From: Spinacia oleracea
Lineage: Eukaryota > Streptophyta > Magnoliopsida > Caryophyllales > Amaranthaceae
Assembly (NCBI RefSeq): GCF_020520425.1
Contig: NC_079491.1
Span: 1,054,001 to 1,118,000, forward strand
Length of the DNA: 64,000 nt
Direction: 5' to 3'
Positions within the stretch are counted from its first letter, which is position 1; every line of letters starts with the position of its first letter. This document shows positions 9,048-19,700 of this stretch, piece after piece. The position numbers and the translations under genes were made by a program. The notes below the pieces were generated by a model. That model searched no databases, was not told where the DNA came from, and worked only from the letters and a program-made list of their open reading frames with translations.

Positions 9048-12000
9048 TCACACGCCACGACGACCATATGCAAGCAGATGACCAACTAAATTATTCACCT
9101 GAAAAAAAACATATGAAAGAGCTCAGAATAAAGTAGACAAGTAGTACAACCTCTTGGGGGGCATTCCCCTTCTTCGTTGTACCCTCTCAGACCGTAGCTT
9201 AAGATCAGACATTTTCAGCAGAGAATGAGAACAAAAAAGGGTGCAAAATGATAAATTTTGTCATGTGAACGCCCATACCCCGATTTACTTGCAGGAAGAA
9301 CTAGGGGTGTTGCATGCTTCAGTCTCTCAGTTCCCATTCCTGGGGTTCTAAAAGACTAAAACATCCCTATTTTGATACCCAAGGGTCATTTAAACGCATA
9401 TACAGACTAAGGTTATATGATATTGAGTAGTGCAAGGAAACCTAGGAGTGTCCGGAAACTAGTTGCCTAAAGATGGCTGTGGGCCAGGTCGGGTCGGGCT
9501 TTGGGTCGAGCCCGCGGGTCGTGGGCCTAGCCGGGCCGGGCCCATGCTGTTTCGGGCCGGGACGTTAAAAAAAGCCCAAGCCCACGGGCTTTCGTGCCGT
9601 GTCAGGCCGACCGGTCGTGCCTAAGGCTAATTTTGCTAAATTTAGCGTGCTTTTGTCGTGCCGGGTCGAGGCGTGCCGTGCCTTGTCGTGCTTTTTCCAA
9701 AAAATTAAGGCCCAAGCCCGGCCCACGACTTCGTGCTCGTGCCGGGCCGTGCTTTTTCGTGCTCGTGCCAGGTCGGGCTTCAGGCTTCGGGCCGGGCCGG
9801 CCCACAACCATCTTTATAGTTGCCTAGTACCAGAATTTTTTAGTGTTAGAACTCCATAGGTCTGGTCGAGGAGGCTCGGCCATCTAGTGAAGAAACCAGT
9901 AATCCTAAACTGACATAATTTGGTCTTTAGTTCTTTTATGGCTTATCCCCTGAGAGTTTTTGACATTTGCAGGCTAACTCCATGATTACAAGTTCACAAT
10001 ACCTCAAGTCAAAAGTTAGAACCTCAGTCAGGCAGCAAAAAAAAAACATAAAAAAAACTAGTTTGCTTTGTCTTCCACATGCCTATACCCTGCAGGATTA
10101 CAATACACTGATTTCACATCCAACAGAGTTATCTAAAACCTCATAGAGAGCATATCGCTACCTAAGGGAAAGAATTTGACCAAGACTGTTAAAAGCTGAT
10201 CAGAACTCATTTCTTTGATTCACAAAAAAAAAAGCCAAAACCGATTTACCAGATCTTTCAGAGCTTAAAGGTTGTTCACCTACAGATTTGTTCAATACTT
10301 CAATACCACTATTGTTCACCAGAAATTCAGAAACTACCAAAAATGTTACACTGGCTTCATTTTTTTTAAAGAATATCTTTTATGCCAATCAAAGAAGATT
10401 CACCTTAAAAGAAAGACTTCCCTAGTGCAGAGAGGTCAACTCCCGGGCAAGGGTATTGATGTCAAACAAGGGTTGTAGGTGTCCGACTCAGATATGTCAT
10501 GAAAATTATGCATGAATTTTACCCAAAATGAAGGGTCTATTGGCTATACCCATGTCAGAAGAGTCCAAATAACATAGCCCACAGGTCACAGCTCAAAGGA
10601 TTCCAATAATGGGTACTTGAGGTAAATTGAAGAGTCCAAATAACATAACCCATAACCCACATACCACAGCTGCCCCACTCCAACCCTTCTCCGTACTTTT
10701 GTCTAGTGTTGAAAATGGCAAAAATTTTGTTCAACAGCTATTGTTTCAAATAGTATAATCTAATCCTCAATGACCGGTAAGAATTCCGCTGCATAAAATA
10801 CATCACAAACATAGCTAACATCCTTTTCAGCTAAAAGCCAGGATATAGGCAAAGTTGTAGACCTTTGGACCTCCCCAACTCCACCACTGGTGGAATCAAT
10901 AGTTTAGTTCTAACCTTTTTGTACCAATATGAAAAAGTGTAGACAACACTCCTATTCATTGGTTGATTTTCTAATTCCTGTACGATCAATACCTTCAACT
11001 CAAGACATAATTTTGGTAGCCATTGTCTCACTTCTCTTAAAGGGGCTTCCACCTTGATCAAAGTGTGTTCTAGCTTGAAGTCATATCACAAAATAGTCAC
11101 TCCTAAAGACAAAAACTCTCAAGAACCCAAGTCCCCACAAAGAAAAATCATGTATCATGAATGCTTTAGGACCTTGTCCAAATAAAGATCTAAAATAGAG
11201 AGGTGCTCACCCTAAGATTCCGGATTAAATTTGACACAGATGGAGGTATCCACAATTCCACAAATCATAGCCATCCAACTAAACCTTTTAATGAATATGA
11301 ATAGTTCCAAGAAGGGTGACGGGAAAAGGTAAACAGATTCCTGCCATAATTCCTCTCCTGATTAGCCCTCCCCGCCACACTCCGCCACACTCGTTCATGA
11401 TTAGCAAATAAATAAAAAGAATGGGGAAGAATTGATTTTCATTTTTTCGAATATTTGATTAAAGGAATTAAGGAAGAGTGATTTAAGCATGCCTACAACT
11501 CTTCAATCCTCCATAACACATGCTTTATGATCCAATTAGAATTAAGTCAAAATTGCATTAAAGAAGTTCGCTTTCAACCTTCCCCTTGCATAATACATAA
11601 ACCATAGACCCTGTTCGTGTATTACATGTATGCATATGAATAGCAACAAAATAATGCATCATCTATTCATCTGTATGATAGAGTTTTTATTTTATTTTAT
11701 TTGAAGGGCTGTATGGTAGAGTTCTAAAAAGCAGGTGACATCTACCAGCCATAGATGCTTATTGGAATGGCATGTGAAAAATTTTACTCCCACATTCCCA
11801 AAAGTATGTTATTGTGTCGCAGCTGATTACCTGCCAATACTTTGAAACACAACGATCAATGCAACTATTTTCACCAAGATGGAGTTCGCCTTCCTTGTAC
11901 CTAAACAGATAAGGGAAAAGTTTAATTTTGTGATATTCTTAGGCACTCCATGTAGGAGGCTTAAGTACAAAAGAGGTAGAGTGTCAGTAAATATTATATA

Positions 12001-13340
12001 TACCTTTTCTCAACACATTTTTCGAAGCAGGTATGCGTAAGGCTGGATCAGAAACAGGTATATGTTAAACCAGAAAAAGAGAATAAATTAAGAGGTATGA
12101 CGCTTAAACAATACGGAGTAAGAATTATTAGCTAAGGTAAATGCTTGAGTGAGGACACAAAGACTTAGCAGCATTAATGGCCACGTAATAAGAAGGACCA
12201 CATTTGCCATTTAAAATGAGCCAGATACCACTTGCCAAAGTCAAGATGATTATATACATTAGATTCTAAGTTGTCTTCGCCACAAGATGTACAAGATACT
12301 TCGTCCTACTTAGTGATGATTAAGAAAGGGTACTGGGTACCTAAAGAAGAGTACACTGATTTCCAAAATTATATACATCAAGAAATCACGCACCTGTTGA
12401 ACAATGCTACCCTATATTCCATATCACTTATTGTTGTCCCAATGACCTACACAAGTGCAGAGAGTGGTTGGATAAACTTATGTGCAATTAGCAAAATAGA
12501 AAGAACTAGAAAACAGGCTCAAAAATAAAATTAGACACATTTTGCTGAAACAATTAACTTATTTTCACATGCTTGAAATGACATGCCTCCTTCCTTCCCA
12601 CCCCTTCAGGTAGGCAACTGGATCAGTACCAGACCCAAATAGTTTATTTCATCATTATCATTATCATTATCCCATTGCCTCAAAAAGGCTCCCGCAAGAA
12701 GCGGGGTAAGGGGGGTCGGGTGTACGCAACCTTACCCTGCAATTGCAGAGAGGTTGTTTCCAATTGACCCAAAAGCGATAACAGGACGACCATCTTCTAC
12801 TTCATGGAAAGGAAGCGAAGAGGTTTTAAGAGCCATTTTGATTTAGTCCATTACATCCCACAGCCAAAAGAACAAATGAATTTTTGGCTCCATCGGAAAT
12901 GGACATACCCAAATAGTTTATTTGACTTGACTAAATGACTTGCAAAAATCATCTCCCATAGCATGTCACGACTGTTAGCATTACACTAATACAGTAAATT
13001 AACGTCCAAAGATAACAGATAACTAAAGCACTAAAACAGCAGTTAGAATTAATGTTGAAGCCCCGGGAGAACAATAATAACACCCCCAAAAAATAATTTT
13101 TTTTTCTTCTCTTACGAATTACTATTCGTCTATTTACATAAAAGAAAAATAGAAGGTAGTCAGAAAAGTAGAACACCTTTTCCTTATCCAAGACGGCTTT
13201 AATATCATCCAATTTGATCTGGAATTTCACATAATCTTCATTAATGTTAGCTTGTAACAAAATCTGTAAACAAAAGTTATAGGGAATAGACAATGTACCT
13301 CTTGCTTCTCAACAGTAGAAGAGACATTGCTGTTGGCCAT
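9048..13340 (-). CDS. TIM10: Mitochondrial intermembrane-space chaperone Tim10
   Basis: Tim10 forms a hexamer with Tim9 that chaperones hydrophobic precursors across the mitochondrial intermembrane space. Coding exons on the minus strand are 13340-13299, 12446-12394, 12042-12004, 11900-11831 and 9098-9048. All have GT..AG borders, compatible phases, and total 255 bases (84 residues, the family's usual length). The twin CX3C motif is intact: C37-C41 (TCFEKC) and C58-C62 (SCIDRC), separated by 16 residues. MEYRVALFN precedes the first pair, and YKEGELHLGENSCIDRC and VSKYWQ surround the second, as in plant Tim10. The protein starts MANSNVSSTVEKQE and ends GHLLAYGRRGV. Intron 4 is 2.7 kb and holds a hAT MITE; intron 1 holds a SINE. 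The first coding exon also has decayed upstream copies. Confidence 0.9.
9468..9816. mobile_element. hAT MITE with GGGCC/GGTCGGG core
   Basis: Inverted ends TAAAGATGGCTGTGGGCC and GGCCCACAACCATCTTTA (one mismatch in 18) with a perfect 8-bp duplication tagttgcc (9460-9467, 9817-9824). The 349-bp interior is GC-rich, built of GGGTCGGGC, GGGCCGGGCC and TCGTGC words, and gives spurious ORFs on both strands. It lies in TIM10 intron 4. Confidence 0.95.
12650..12906 (-). mobile_element. Au-like SINE with 17-bp target duplication
   Basis: The 17-mer acccaaatagtttattt occurs at 12633-12649 and 12907-12923. Between them, on the minus strand, are TTGGAAACAACCTCTCTGC, GGGTAAGGTTGCGTACACCC, GCTTCTTGCGGGAGCC and a tail of (ATAATG)n. 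These words are typical of the abundant Au-type SINE in plants. It sits in TIM10 intron 1. Confidence 0.75.
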
Positions 13341-13582
13341 TTCTTCCTGTAAAGAAAAAACAAATCTATCAGAGAGAAAGAAGTTCTAATTACTCCCGAC
13401 TCACCCAGCAGAAGGTAGTAAAAAACACAGCACACCAAACAGAAGTCACTGACATTCTTTTTTATCTATTCATTAAGGTTAGCTTGTTACCAAATCTATC
13501 AATAGAAGTTATGAGGGGAAAAAACATTGTAACTCTTGCTTCTCAACAGTAGAAGGGGCATTGCTGTTGGCCATTTCCACCT
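13299..13582 (-). repeat. Tandem duplication of the TIM10 first coding exon
   Basis: The active copy reads (acceptor)GAAGAAATGGCCAACAGC...GAGAAGCAAGAG(gtacat). A second copy at about 13536-13582 has TTTACAG before GTGGAAATGGCCAACAGC but GAGTTACA at its end, so the donor is lost. A third, more decayed trace (GCAAGAG-gtacattgg) lies near 13687-13705. Flanking intron sequence (GTTAGCTTGT, CTATCAG.GAGAAA) repeats too, with a period of about 235 bases. Confidence 0.8.
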
Positions 13583-14748
13583 GTAAATCCATAACAGATC
13601 TATCAGGGAGAAACCATATTAAGTTACTTCTGAGTTCTGACTAGCTTGATTCAATTTTTCTAAAATAAAAAAGGCAAACACCAATGTACCTCTTGCTACT
13701 TAACGTTAAAAGTAACTATGACATGTGAAGCCAGAATAAATCTATCTATCACAGAGAAACCAACTCTTGTTATTACTCATCAACGGTGGCAAACAACAGC
13801 AACTGCTCTATATCTAAGAGACAGGAAGCTATAACATGACCCTATAAATATGCAACCACACATGTCCTGACTTCCTTTCCCTGTATGTATGCTAAGTGCT
13901 TGTCACTCATGCTTGAAATGAGATTTCCTCTCCTTTCTTCTCACCTCTTTCAGTAGAAGATGATTGTGCTTGGCTTATCATTCAGCCAGAAACATAAGCG
14001 ACCTAGCTTATTACTTAAAAGAGTTAAAAATATCCACTAGAATGATAAGGTAGTCCCACAAGCTTATATAAAACTCCAACTAACAAAATGTTTTTATACT
14101 GATTTTTCAAAGCTTTAACTGTTTCAACTAGTTTTACCAGACATTTCTAACAGAATCAACTAACTTATCATATTTGACCAAGCTTTTCAATATACTTATC
14201 ATATAGTTTGCTTTGAACAAACTGATTTCAGAAAACTAGAAAAGAATCATCTCCAATAGCATGTAACAACTATAGGCGCTGTTTGAGGAGGTAACTTTTG
14301 GAAGAAAAAAAAACACTTCTTCTGTTCTGTGTTCATTGCAACATTTGCTTTTTCCATAAGTTCCACATTAATAGCAACAATTCTCTTTAGCGAAACATTT
14401 TACACCTAAAGTTACAAATTTTCCCTAGTTTATTTACTTTTCGCCTTCCTCCTTTCATATAATCACATGGGTAAAGTTGGTTCTTCTTTCTTAATCTTTG
14501 TGCCCAACCCAATTATTGCAATAAATAATTTTTATCAAGTAATGCGGCAATAACATTATCGGAAATTGAGGTAGCAATTTTAACTCAGGTAAGCAAAAGT
14601 GGGTAATTAGGCATTAAACAAGACAAAAAAACAAAGCTAACAGAAAACCCAACAGAATATATTGAACAATTTGAAACAATCCTATTAGAAAATTAGAAAT
14701 AAAATCAACAGAAATACAACAAAAGGATAAAAAAAATCGATATAATAC

Positions 14749-14900
14749 CAGGAATAGCAACAGAAGAGAAGGAGAGGTAGTGGAAGAGGCGACGCCGACT
14801 AGCGGTGGCGGTACAACTACAAGATGCTGTTTTTCTGGTGGGGGGGGTTAAGAGGAGAAGGAGGCGGGAGGAAGAGGAAGGACGGAGCTAAATGAGTTTG
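14749..14900 (-). other. Likely TIM10 5'UTR exon
   Basis: A purine/GC-rich block reads on the minus strand as a CT-rich leader ending CTATTCCTG before gtatta, a plausible splice donor. The coding exon at 13340 is preceded by a good acceptor (TTTCTTTACAG, exon start 13346), so an upstream non-coding exon must exist. This block is the best candidate. The transcript start is unknown. Positions 14901-15698 are AT-rich with no feature seen. Confidence 0.45.
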
Positions 14901-15707
14901 AGGAGAGACAGAAAATTTATTCCTTTATTTTTTATTTTATTTCCAATGTCCTACAAACTTTTTTAACAAAATAATTTTAATCATTTTTTTTTTATAATTT
15001 TAACCTAGTTTTGATTAACTTTTATATTAGTAAAAAAAGTTGATAGATAAATATTTTAAAGGGAAAAATGATTAATTTTATACATTATTAGTGATTTTGA
15101 AGAAATAAGTTTTACTAAAATGAAAAAATTGATCACTTAAAAGTAGATAACTTTTACATATATAAGCTTAACTTTTAAGTATTTTGAGTTAACTTTTACT
15201 CCGGTGTATAATATTTATTGTACATTCATTGTAAATAAGAATTTGTGCTTTCGTAAAACGTCATATCACGGTCATTTTTCAGTTATTCAGATTATTGATT
15301 TATACTTGGTAGATGTGCAGGTCCAATACAAATAAGTCGTTTTAGCCTTTTAGGTCTAATAGAATATATAAGTGTCTTTGCCATTGTTTTTTTTAATCTT
15401 AGGTACCTGTGTGTGATCGAAACGTATGATGCCAAATAAGTGAATAACCCTTATTGGTTTCTGCTAGAACGCCAGCTTGAATAAGCCCATGATCAAATTG
15501 TACGGAATAATGTACTCTGGTGGCAGCATGGTGGGAAAGGGGAGATCTGATGGAGAGCTTACCCGAGTTAATTTCAATAACGGTTAATAAACACGGTGGG
15601 AGATTCGGGTTGAAAAGTGATTGAATTCAGATAACCGAACGCATATTCACATATTACTCCAGGCCATGTCCAAATCGATCTATCTAATATATGGAATAGT
15701 TAAATAA

Positions 15708-16319
15708 GTGGAGCGCTAAAAGTCTCCCCATATTACTCAAAATCGCTCCATTCATTTACGCATATACCCTCCTTTATTTACCCCCTTCATTCAACATTTA
15801 TCATCCTCATTTACCTTCCCACCCCAAATCTAACCACCACCGCCGACCACTACCTCCGACCACCACCGCTACCATTACGTCGTTGGCGACAAAATAGCTG
15901 AGCCTTCACAAGAGGTTTTTTTTAGCTTATGAATTTGTAGCTTGTACCATGGTACAGGCTTATGAATTTTTAGCTCCTTCCATGATACAAACTTAAACTG
16001 CATAAGTCAATACCATGGTCGAAGCTAAAAACTCAATTCTGTACCATGGTACACGCTTAAAATTCATAAGCCTGTACCATGGTACAAATTAGAAATGCAT
16101 AAGTTTCTTTAAAAAAATCCGGACAAAAAAAAGACCTCTTATGAAGACTCAAGGCTATTTTGTCGTCGACGACGTGATGGTGGTGGCCGGAGGTGATGGC
16201 CGACGGTGGTGGCCGAGAATTGAAAAGTAAGATTGAGTAAGGGTACAAGGTACTAATGGAAAATAAGGGAAAATAGTGGGGCGGTTTTGAGTAACATGTG
16301 GCGGTAAATAGTGACTAAA
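15708..16319. mobile_element. 612-bp foldback (hairpin) element
   Basis: A 9-bp duplication gttaaataa lies at 15699-15707 and 16320-16328. Left and right halves are inverted copies along most of the length: ATTACTCAAAATCGCTCCA versus GTTACTCAAAACCGCCCCA, ACCACCACCGCCGACC versus its inverse, AGGCTTATGAATTT versus AAATTCATAAGCCT. Three copies of the palindrome GTACCATGGTAC lie near the centre. A 9-bp duplication suggests Mutator-type mobilisation. There is no ORF. It ends about 400 bp upstream of the CGEP start codon. Confidence 0.75.
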
Positions 16320-16729
16320 GTTAAATAAATAATTTGTAATTATAACAACATTATATATTTGAAATAAAAATTTATTTTACATGTAAATTATTTAATATTA
16401 ATAATTTTAGTTTTTGTTATTTAAATTTAATTATGAAAAATTAAATCAAATCAGAAAAAATAAGTTTAGAACAGATTAGATCAAATAAAGTAAATTCAAA
16501 TCGGATTAAATCAGAAAAAATAAATTCATATAAGAGATAATATAAGGAAAATAACATGAATTTAATGGGGTTAAGTGATGAGGGTGATGAAAATATGACC
16601 CATGATTACAACATTCAAACCCGAAAAACCCACTTTACACAAAAAAGATAGAATCTTGCACACCACTAGTCTACTCATCCACTGCTAACATTTTTGTAAT
16701 CTTTAAAGAATAAAGAAAGTAAAAGAAAG

Positions 16730-19700
16730 ATGCGACTTCATAAAGTCTACCATCGTTTCTCTTCTTCTTCTTCTTCTTCTTCTTCATCCCCCTTCACCAT
16801 TCATCACCAATTTCATCGTCTTTCTCTCTCTTTACCTTCTTCTTCTTGTTCTTCTTCGTCTTTTCTCTCTTTATCTACCTTTAAATTCCCAGGAATTCGA
16901 AGTTATCGACATTTGAGGACTGTTTCTGGGAAGCCTTTCAATTGTTCAATGACTAGGCTTCAAAGTCTTGTTCCTGTTGAAGCTGTTTCTGGGGAGAATA
17001 TTGCTGATACTGCTGCTGGCTCTAATGGGTCTGCTTCTAATCCTCAATATGAAGGTAATCTTCACTCATTTTTTCTGGGTTTTGTTTCGTTTGTCTTGTT
17101 TTAATTTGGGTTTTGTTTCATTTCTTTTCTCTTGTTTTGATTTGTCTTTTGTTTTGTGAGTTGTATTGAGCTATCAATTGGGAATTTTTTGATATTATTG
17201 GTTTTTGGTATAATGAATTGTGGAGCTTTCAATTTTTGATGTGTTAAAAGACAGGAACTTGAATTGAGTTGAAGCTGAATTGGTGAGACTGATTTGAGTT
17301 TATTGAATTGGGAGTTTTTAGGGGAAGTTTTGAGCTTGATCATGTAATTTGGGAATTTAGGTAATATGATTGAGATTGATTCCAAATTATATTTATATGC
17401 ACTTGAGATCAGGGTTTAACAAATGTCTTGAATTGTTGAAGTATATAAATCTGGAGTCAGGCAAGTTTAATGCTTCTTTTTTCTGAGAAGAGGCCTTGCA
17501 TATATAGATTTGGTGCAGAAACTAATTTATTATTCGTGCTAGTAAATGCTCGTGGACGCTATTCGTGCTATGACATGTTAGGTTGAATTTGATTTTCGAT
17601 TTTTACTTGTTGAAAAATCGGTATTTGTTATAGTAATATATGTGGAGTATTCATCTTTTGCTAGTTAGATGCTACATATATGTATATACTATTAATTTAG
17701 TGTATGACTTTTGTAATGGTTTATGTGTAGATGATTTGGGTACAAGTGGTGGATATCAACTACCTCCATCTGAGATAAGAGACATCGTTGATGCTCCTCC
17801 CTTGCCGGCACTATCTATTTCACCATACAGGGATAAAATACTATTTCTCAAGCGAAGATCTTTACCACCTTTGATAGACCTTGCTAAACCAGAAGAAAAG
17901 CTTGCTGGTATTCGCATTGATGGAAAAAGCAACACACGGAGTCGAATGTGAGTACCCGTGTGTAAAATGCTCAACGCGAGCCCCATTTCTTGAACCTTTT
18001 TGTAATCAGAGACTGAGGCTCTGTTCTATTCGACTTATTTTGTCTGAACTTGACTGAACTTAACTGAACTTAACTGAACTTATCTGAACTTATCTGAACT
18101 TATCTGAACTTAACTAAAATAAGTCAAAATAAGTCGAACAAAAAAAAGCCTCTGGGACTAGCTATTGGCTACTGTGATTAGTGCTTGGTCTTGTAGATTT
18201 TTTTGATTTAAAAACAAAATGCTATAGCCTTTTGATTCAGCCTTGTCAACCAGAAGTAGAATTTGACTGAAACATTAGGTGCATAAATCTGGGAAGCTAT
18301 TCTGATATCAAGTATTAAGACTGTTGCAGCTAGGGTTCCCAGAATTTGTTTATCAGTGATTGAACTCTTAATTGGTTGCACAGATCCAAACTTCAGCAAA
18401 TTTATATATGTTTATGAAGCATTTTTATAGTTTCTTAAGAGGAAATGGAGTACTAGGCCAGTATTTTCATAATAACTTATGAATAGATTAAACAAGTATC
18501 ATGACTTTCCTTAACAATTTAGTAGTAGTTAACACATAACTTTTAGGTCTAGTATACCATATTTAGTGTGGACAAGCACTCTCTTTGTCGTATTCATCCC
18601 ATGTATGGTCCAGGCAGAAGACTTACAACTTGTTATCTTGGTGATAATTGTAGTATGGTAGTAGTCTTCTGCTTTTTCGGGAGTTGTATAGAAGGCAGAA
18701 GATATATCTTACCATAGTTGATGTAGCAGAGACACCTTGTCATTTGCCTCTCCTAGACGAGTAATAAAACAAACAGATGGTTTAGCAGTCCACTTGCCTA
18801 TTATGGAGATTGTAATGAGTCAACACATTGACTCTTGAGGGTATTTTTATAATCTCACTTGTAGGTAGTTAGCATTATATTTATACTCTCTGTAATTAGT
18901 TCCTTTGCTTTTAATTAAAATATTAATAAAATTCTTTCCTCTTTTCTTACACATTTCCTCTCATACAATTAGTAATCTCTGATTACATTCATCTATCAAT
19001 CTTCCCCTGTAATACCCCCGTTTGCTTCCTCTTCTAGCGTTTAGACAATGTCAGGATAAACTCAACAGTCACAACCCTAGTGGACATGGGGTTTGCTCGG
19101 TTGTGCAAGGAGTATGCCAAAAATGTATTGTACTCACCTTGTTCTGGACTTCTTCACAAGAGAAGGATTAATAATATTGTTGAGTAATTCAAAAACACAA
19201 GACAAATACCACCCAAATTGTCAAAAGCAGCTCGATGCAGAAATTTCAACCAAGCTTCCTGTTGTGATCCTAATTCCTTTCACTGAAGGCCTGCTTAAGT
19301 TCTTTTAATATATGGATGTATGTTGCATCACACATATGTACATCATTATATCATTTTACTTTTAACATATCCACCAACACATATCTACGTTTGTTCAGAA
19401 TCATACATGACTTAATTTGTTCACTTTCAGTGTATAGTTTAAGATGTATTCGCCTTGTTTAAAATGTATTTGCCATCTTTATAATGTTGGCAGTTGACTA
19501 TGTAGATAATAGAATCTCAAATAGTGGACATTGGCATGGTACTGTAAGCTAGAAATATCCTAGTGCCTATCACGAATAGTGCTATGTAGAAACAAACAAG
19601 GGGGTGATATTTTAGTGACAAAATCAAGCTAAACTGGATAGAATTATGATGAATAATATGTCACGTCTGCATATTGTAACTTCTCTTTTTGTTTGAGTTA

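Noticed and set aside
9565-9859. Overlapping GC-rich ORFs on both strands (similar ones at 25366-25665, 35494-35978, 39046-39451)
   Set aside because: They lie inside hAT MITE cores. Low-complexity Ala/Arg/Gly/Pro translations in several frames are a product of base composition.
10831-11061. 76-codon ORF (minus) as an exon
   Set aside because: No domain, no matching splice sites to TIM10 exons, and it lies in the large intron 4. Kept as unexplained.
13536-13582. Alternative first coding exon of TIM10
   Set aside because: The donor is GAG-ttacaa. The nearest usable GT would shift the phase relative to the exon at 12446.
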